From Zoopage sp. CT-All (taxonomy: Eukaryota > Zoopagomycota > Zoopagomycetes > Zoopagales > Zoopagaceae): a DNA stretch of 51,391 nucleotides. The position numbers and the translations under genes are program-made. The notes beneath the pieces are model-generated. The model worked only from the letters and a program-made list of their open reading frames with translations. It made no database searches and was not told the DNA's origin. The DNA lies in contig QZWS01000007.1 of assembly GCA_004114245.1 (NCBI GenBank), positions 1-51,391 of the forward strand, read 5' to 3'. Of this stretch, positions 47,559-51,391 are shown piece after piece. Each line of letters starts with the position of its first letter. Positions within the stretch are counted from its first letter, which is position 1.

Positions 47559-47900
47559 CTAGAAGGATATCTGTGAAGCGCCTCCAGTGCCTCCAGGACG
47601 CAGCACACGCGACGACGGTCTATCGGCAGAGCGCTCGGTCTCCACCCCGGCCGTGTCGTCGCCAAACGAGATCTGGCTCTGGCCGCCGGTGCCGCCGGGA
47701 CGAAGTACGCGCGATGACAACCTCGATCCAGTGGAGCGTTCAGGCTCCGCCCCGGACGTGTCGTCGCCAAACAAGATCTGGCTCTGGCCGCCAGTGCCGC
47801 CGGGACGAATCACCTTGCTGCTGGTGCGGTTGGCCAGCTTGGCCACCGGTGCTCCATTGGTGTCGTCTCCGAATGAGATCTGGCTCGAGTTGTAGTCAGA
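47559..47900 (-). repeat. Three most recent DNA-level repeats at the 3' end of protein A gene
   Basis: The last three units (SQISFGDD... / SQILFGDD... / SQISFGDD..., each ending VxRPGGTGG) are also highly similar at DNA level, unlike the older N-terminal units. This suggests recent expansion at the C-terminal end. Confidence 0.75.
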
Positions 47901-48746
47901 GCGGACGTTGCCGCGGTGGCCAGTACGCTTCGAAGGCTCGGCGTCCGGGTATCCGCCGCCTAGTGCTACCTGCGACTTATTGGTGCGTCCCGGCTCGACC
48001 TTTCGCCCGGCAAACGTTGCCCGCCGCGCGCTGTCAGACGCATCTGCGACATCGTCACCCTCACCATCAAACACCTTTGATGGCCCACCGCCGGCACGCT
48101 TCTGCGCATGAACCTTTTTGATGTCGGAACGGCTGACGTGCTCCTCGTCGGCGGACCCTGCCTGGTTCGCAATACTTACCTGGCGAGTGGCCCGCACCAG
48201 CTCCTCCTCGACCGGATGCGGCGCCTCGCTAAACACATGCGAGGCACCGCCGGTGCCGCCAGGCTGCAGCACACGAGTGGACAGCGTCGTGGGGTTGGAC
48301 GCGGGCGTGTCCTCGCCCTCGCGCGCAAATGGAGCCGGTGCACGCTCCTGACTCGTGCCGGCAGAAACGGCGTCCGCCGCACACTCGCTAAACACCTTTG
48401 ACACGCCCCCGGTGCCGCCGGGCTGCGCCACGCGCGTATGCACCTTGAGGGGGGCAGCGTGCTCGGCCTCGCCAAACAAATGCGACTGAGTGGTGTCGCC
48501 CAGCGCGGGCCTCGGCTTGACCACCACCTTTGGATCCTCGCTAAACACCGACGATGCGCCGCCGGTGCCGCCGGGCTGCAGCACGCGCGACGAGAAGCGC
48601 TGCGGCTCGGGGTCGTCGGAGAAGACCGAGGAGGTGCCGCCGGTGCCGCCGGGCTGGTTGACGCGCGAGGTGAGGCGGCGGCCGCTCGACGACGGGGTCG
48701 AGTCGTCGCCGAAGCTGATGGACGAGCCCATGGTGCGCGCGCTCAT
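47559..48746 (-). CDS. Jupiter/HN1-like multi-repeat protein A, 395 aa
   Basis: A single exon built almost entirely from about eleven degenerate repeats of 25-35 residues. The unit is SxxFGDD, a variable acidic/basic spacer, then SSRVLxPGGTGG. Seven copies keep the exact PGGTGG core. The protein starts with a half unit (SSISFGDD) and ends with one (ASQISF). The unit resembles the RVLRPPGGGSNFSLG box that occurs a few times in animal Jupiter/HN1 and the PGGGSS...LFG box of plant SPIRAL1, both microtubule-associated. I infer a disordered, multivalent tubulin-binding protein. About 98 in-frame codons precede the chosen ATG but are low complexity and lack the repeat. Confidence 0.65.
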   Translation of the reverse strand: MSARTMGSSISFGDDSTPSSSGRRLTSRVNQPGGTGGTSSVFSDDPEPQRFSSRVLQPGGTGGASSVFSEDPKVVVKPRPALGDTTQSHLFGEAEHAAPLKVHTRVAQPGGTGGVSKVFSECAADAVSAGTSQERAPAPFAREGEDTPASNPTTLSTRVLQPGGTGGASHVFSEAPHPVEEELVRATRQVSIANQAGSADEEHVSRSDIKKVHAQKRAGGGPSKVFDGEGDDVADASDSARRATFAGRKVEPGRTNKSQVALGGGYPDAEPSKRTGHRGNVRSDYNSSQISFGDDTNGAPVAKLANRTSSKVIRPGGTGGQSQILFGDDTSGAEPERSTGSRLSSRVLRPGGTGGQSQISFGDDTAGVETERSADRPSSRVLRPGGTGGASQISF

Positions 48747-49259
48747 GATGAATACGGACGGAGATCGGCGGGTGCGGAGCGGCGGAAGGGAGGCTGGATG
48801 CCGCGGTGGCGAGTTGGGATCGAATGGAGAAAAGCAACATATGGAATGTGTGCGAAACGGACGATGACCGAAGGCGAGGCCGAGGCCGAAGGAGATCGGC
48901 AACGAGGACCCATCGGGACTGGGGGAGCAGCGTCTGGTGAAGGGGCTGCATGTGCAAGGACGGATTACATGGTTTGATGAGTAGCAGCATACTATTGGGG
49001 CAGCTGGTGGGGCAGCTGTTGGGGCAGGCTGGTGGGGCATACTTGGCGGGAATGGCTACTCCCTTCAAATCATCCAGCAATGGTCATCCTGGGATGCCAT
49101 GCCTGAAATGTGGCTGCAGTGATCAAACCCTAGTGGTATATGCATTCCTAGTATTGTGCAGATCCCTCACTATGTCATTGGCAGAAATGCTCAAGGCAGA
49201 AGTTTGAATAAACGCTCTATTTGCTAAAATGTCGATATTCGTTAAAAGCCTGCTACATC
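48747..49259. other. Intergenic upstream of the Jupiter/HN1-like gene A
   Basis: 513 bp. It contains a short run of related units with GGGGCAGCT/GGGGCAGG (about 48998-49029). No gene is seen. An open frame runs through most of it in phase with gene A but is compositionally unlike that protein. Confidence 0.5.
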
Positions 49260-49876
49260 TCACAAAGGCTGCGCAGAATTTACTTTGATATCGGCCAGCA
49301 TAGTATCTAACACAACCTCAAACTGCTTGACCAAGTGTTTAATCTTAGCCAGAAGCCGCGACCCGTGGTAGTTATTAACCAGACTCCAACTTGGCTTGAA
49401 CCCACTTATCTGCTTTATATATTCAGCTGCCTTTTTTATGCTGCCATAAACATCGTGGATTGAGATGAGAGAGTCCTTAATTGTGACGCCATCTGAGAAG
49501 TTGTGAGTCACCTGCATCTCATGCCTATTTGGCACTGCTGTAATCAGATCTAAGCATCTCTGGGCAAACTTGATCTCAAGAGGGCAAGCTTTAAGACCTT
49601 GGAGCGACTTCTTGAATTTGCAAGGCGAGGCCTGGGGTCGTTGAGAATAGGTTCCGCCAGTGTATTTGCACCCGACTTCTTTCGGAAGAGTCTATGGGGA
49701 TCAAGCATTTTAAGCAAGGATGGCTTCTTTTTATTGTCAGCGGGAGGGCTCTTGGCTTGATTGGCAGTTGTGGTTGTGCCCATGGCAGAGGCAGCAATAG
49801 GTGAGATGGCAGTGCTGGCAAGCATCATGGCGGTGGCAGCAATGAATACAAAGAGAGCAGTGCGCAGGCGTGTCAT
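49260..49876 (-). pseudogene. Secreted-protein gene with a frameshift
   Basis: The 5' part encodes a signal peptide (MTRLRTALFVFIAATAMMLASTA) and continues to LLKMLDPHRLF. From about 49691 the protein-like frame changes by one base. The second frame then gives a continuous globular sequence (PKEVGCKYTGGTYSQR, KSLQGLKACPLEIKFAQRCL, DSLISIHDVYGSIKKAAEYI) to a stop at 49260. The second frame opens right after a TAG, whose AG could be a splice acceptor, but no GT donor exists between the signal peptide and that point. A one-base indel is the simplest explanation. The product is unknown. Confidence 0.55.
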
Positions 49877-50762
49877 TGCGAGGATGTCTATGGCGTCAAG
49901 CGTGTTGTTGGCGTGATGAGCACTGAGCAATTTGTGGCCGAGGTGACAGTGTGACAGGACCACATGGCACAAACAGCGGGAGTTGCGCGTTGAATATTGA
50001 CCACCATGCCCTGCCAAGCATTTGGATCTGTCCAAGAGCTGGCCAAAGCGGTGGTCATCCAGCTGCAGTTTGGCAGTTAGCTGTGCTATAATATCATTTC
50101 CAAGCAGTCTTTTGTGTTGATAAAAACAAATAACATATGCTAATTGAGGAACAGCTAGTTACATTGATTCAGTCATGTGCACTACTTTCCATCTTTCTTG
50201 ATTAAGCTATTGTGCTGAGATATTTTATTACTTTAAAATACTAGAGATATGGAATAAAATATATTCTTTGCAAAACAGGCTTTTTAGAGTGGCTTTTATG
50301 GCCAAGACTTAATTATAAATGGCTTAATTATTATAGTAGTGCTGTGATAGGCTAGGTTTCATGAAACATAATATTGCACCACAGTCAGATTTTGAGCTTA
50401 AAGGCATACTCCAGCCAAAGTAGTACTTTCACATAAAAGTACTTACTGCTTTAAACTTATAATAAATGTCAGTAATCATTTCATCTATATCAACTTCAAA
50501 GACACATCTAATTAAGCTATTTTTGTGACAGTCTCTTTTCCTGTCATGTTAATGCCAGTGTTGGCTAATGTACCTAATTGAACTACATTCCCTGATCATA
50601 CTCTTCACCTATACCTACCTCCTCTACCACCAAATCAGTCATCACAATTTTAGGCAATCACCATTTTAAGCACCCCTGCAAATACTATATCCACTATTGC
50701 TTTTGTTGTATCTGCGTTTGATCAGGTTGTTCACTCCTTACGGCATCAAAAAAACGCGCCGC
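49877..50762. other. AT-rich non-coding stretch
   Basis: From about 50080 the sequence becomes strongly AT-rich with no coding pattern, in contrast to the rest of the window. It separates the frameshifted secreted gene from the retroelement tail. No RNA gene is seen. Confidence 0.6.
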
Positions 50763-51391
50763 TTTTTTTTTTAAAGCTAATATATGACATTACACAAAGC
50801 TGATCCGGCTACTAAGTCCGGGGCAAGGCGCATGTCCGATTTTTCAGTTTACCAGACTGATAATTTGATACGAGGTAAATTCGACTTTGCCGTTTTTGAG
50901 CTTGATCCACGGTGTCCACGGCTTCAGCCAGCGATTCCGGAATTGGATCTTGGAAGCGCGCGAGTGATCGTGGAGGACGCAGAGCTTGATAGTGGCGATC
51001 CAACGGCCGAGCATATTGGCAGCTGTAGGTAATGATTTGTCGCCAATGAACTCGGCCCTTGCGCGATATATCTGCTAGCATGCAAGTGCTGTGAGGATTT
51101 TGGGCATGGGAATGTCCGTCTAAGCTGGGGCCATCCGTGCAGCAAATTGGGGACATCAGGTATTTCCACAATGGTGGCTCCTATGGTCGAGAGAAAGTTA
51201 GTCACTTTCTCTCAGAACTCACTCATTTGCGGGCATTCAATGAAGTAGTGGGCCAGCAAGTCGATTGGCGCAGGATCGGGCAGAGGCTTGCTGCTCGTGC
51301 ATATCTCGCACACGTTGCTCGGGATTAGCTTTTGTCGGTGCATCACAGCTCCACTCATGACCGCTCCATGTCTCATCAGCCAGTTCAGCGA
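50763..51391 (-). mobile_element. 3' end of a decayed non-LTR (LINE-type) retrotransposon
   Basis: Read on the minus strand from the window edge, the sequence gives NWLMRHGAVMSGAVMHRQKL, then CEICTSSKPLPDPAPIDLLAHYFIECPQM. That is a CxxC...HxxxxC pattern typical of the zinc-binding domain after the reverse transcriptase in LINE-type elements (quoted parts: CEIC and HYFIEC). The next expected Trp codon is TGA at 51214-51212. The frame continues as EKVTNFLSTIGATIVEI and then breaks by frameshift; a third frame carries MLGRWIATIKLCVL. A run of ten A on the minus strand (50763-50772) fits the poly(A) end. The 5' part lies outside the window. Confidence 0.65.

Noticed and set aside
48747-49040. 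98-codon N-terminal extension of repeat protein A
   Set aside because: Composition changes sharply at the MSARTMGSS start and the extension lacks the repeat unit.
49620-49692. Programmed -1 frameshift in the 49.3-49.9 kb secreted gene
   Set aside because: No X XXY YYZ slippery heptamer is visible at the switch; a simple indel is more likely.

Overview
The window reads as nuclear DNA of a fungus with a compact genome. Conserved eukaryotic genes sit tens of base pairs apart. They are cut by many very short spliceosomal introns, mostly 40-50 nt, ending in AG with CTRAY-like branch sites. Fungal markers include a two-domain GARS-AIRS purine gene without the GART domain, a Cbp4-like bc1 assembly factor, a full-length Tra1 and a member of a PD-(D/E)XK-like family that I know mainly from fungi. 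Genes absent from baker's yeast (eL28, TFB1M, a PAXX-like factor) point away from Saccharomycotina, possibly to an early-diverging or parasitic lineage. I cannot name the species.

Layout. 1-2.5 kb: a secreted F-box-like protein gene, with a second tandem copy cut by the left window edge. 2.8-17.9 kb: a dense housekeeping block with SYO1, eL28, a TBC-domain protein, RER1, CBP4-like, TFB1M, ADE5,7, ORC5 and eEF2. 18.1-19.0 kb: a decayed secreted-protein gene. 19.5-21.9 kb: ARL2 and ALG6, divergent. 22.0-25.6 kb: an accessory island with two secreted proteins and a degenerate PD-(D/E)XK-like protein. 25.9-40.1 kb: an RSL1D1/Utp30-type protein, 6-phosphogluconolactonase and the 14-exon TRA1. 40.6-41.8 kb: two small secreted proteins. 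41.9-48.7 kb: Cwf18, SEC13, a PAXX-like protein, SmG, an unknown Ser/Gln-rich protein and two tandem Jupiter/HN1-like repeat proteins. 49.2-51.4 kb: a frameshifted secreted-protein gene, an AT-rich stretch, and the 3' end of a decayed non-LTR retrotransposon with a poly(A) tail.

The housekeeping genes cover ribosome synthesis and translation (SYO1, eL28, RSL1D1-type, eEF2), secretory traffic and glycosylation (RER1, SEC13, ALG6), splicing (SmG, Cwf18), chromatin, replication and repair (TRA1, ORC5, PAXX-like), mitochondria (TFB1M, CBP4-like) and metabolism (ADE5,7, 6PGL). Between them lie small islands of signal-peptide proteins of unknown function, several duplicated or decaying. This resembles a fast-evolving secretome set into a streamlined genome. 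Splice sites were read by eye: I required matching exon phases and, where possible, continuity with family sequences.
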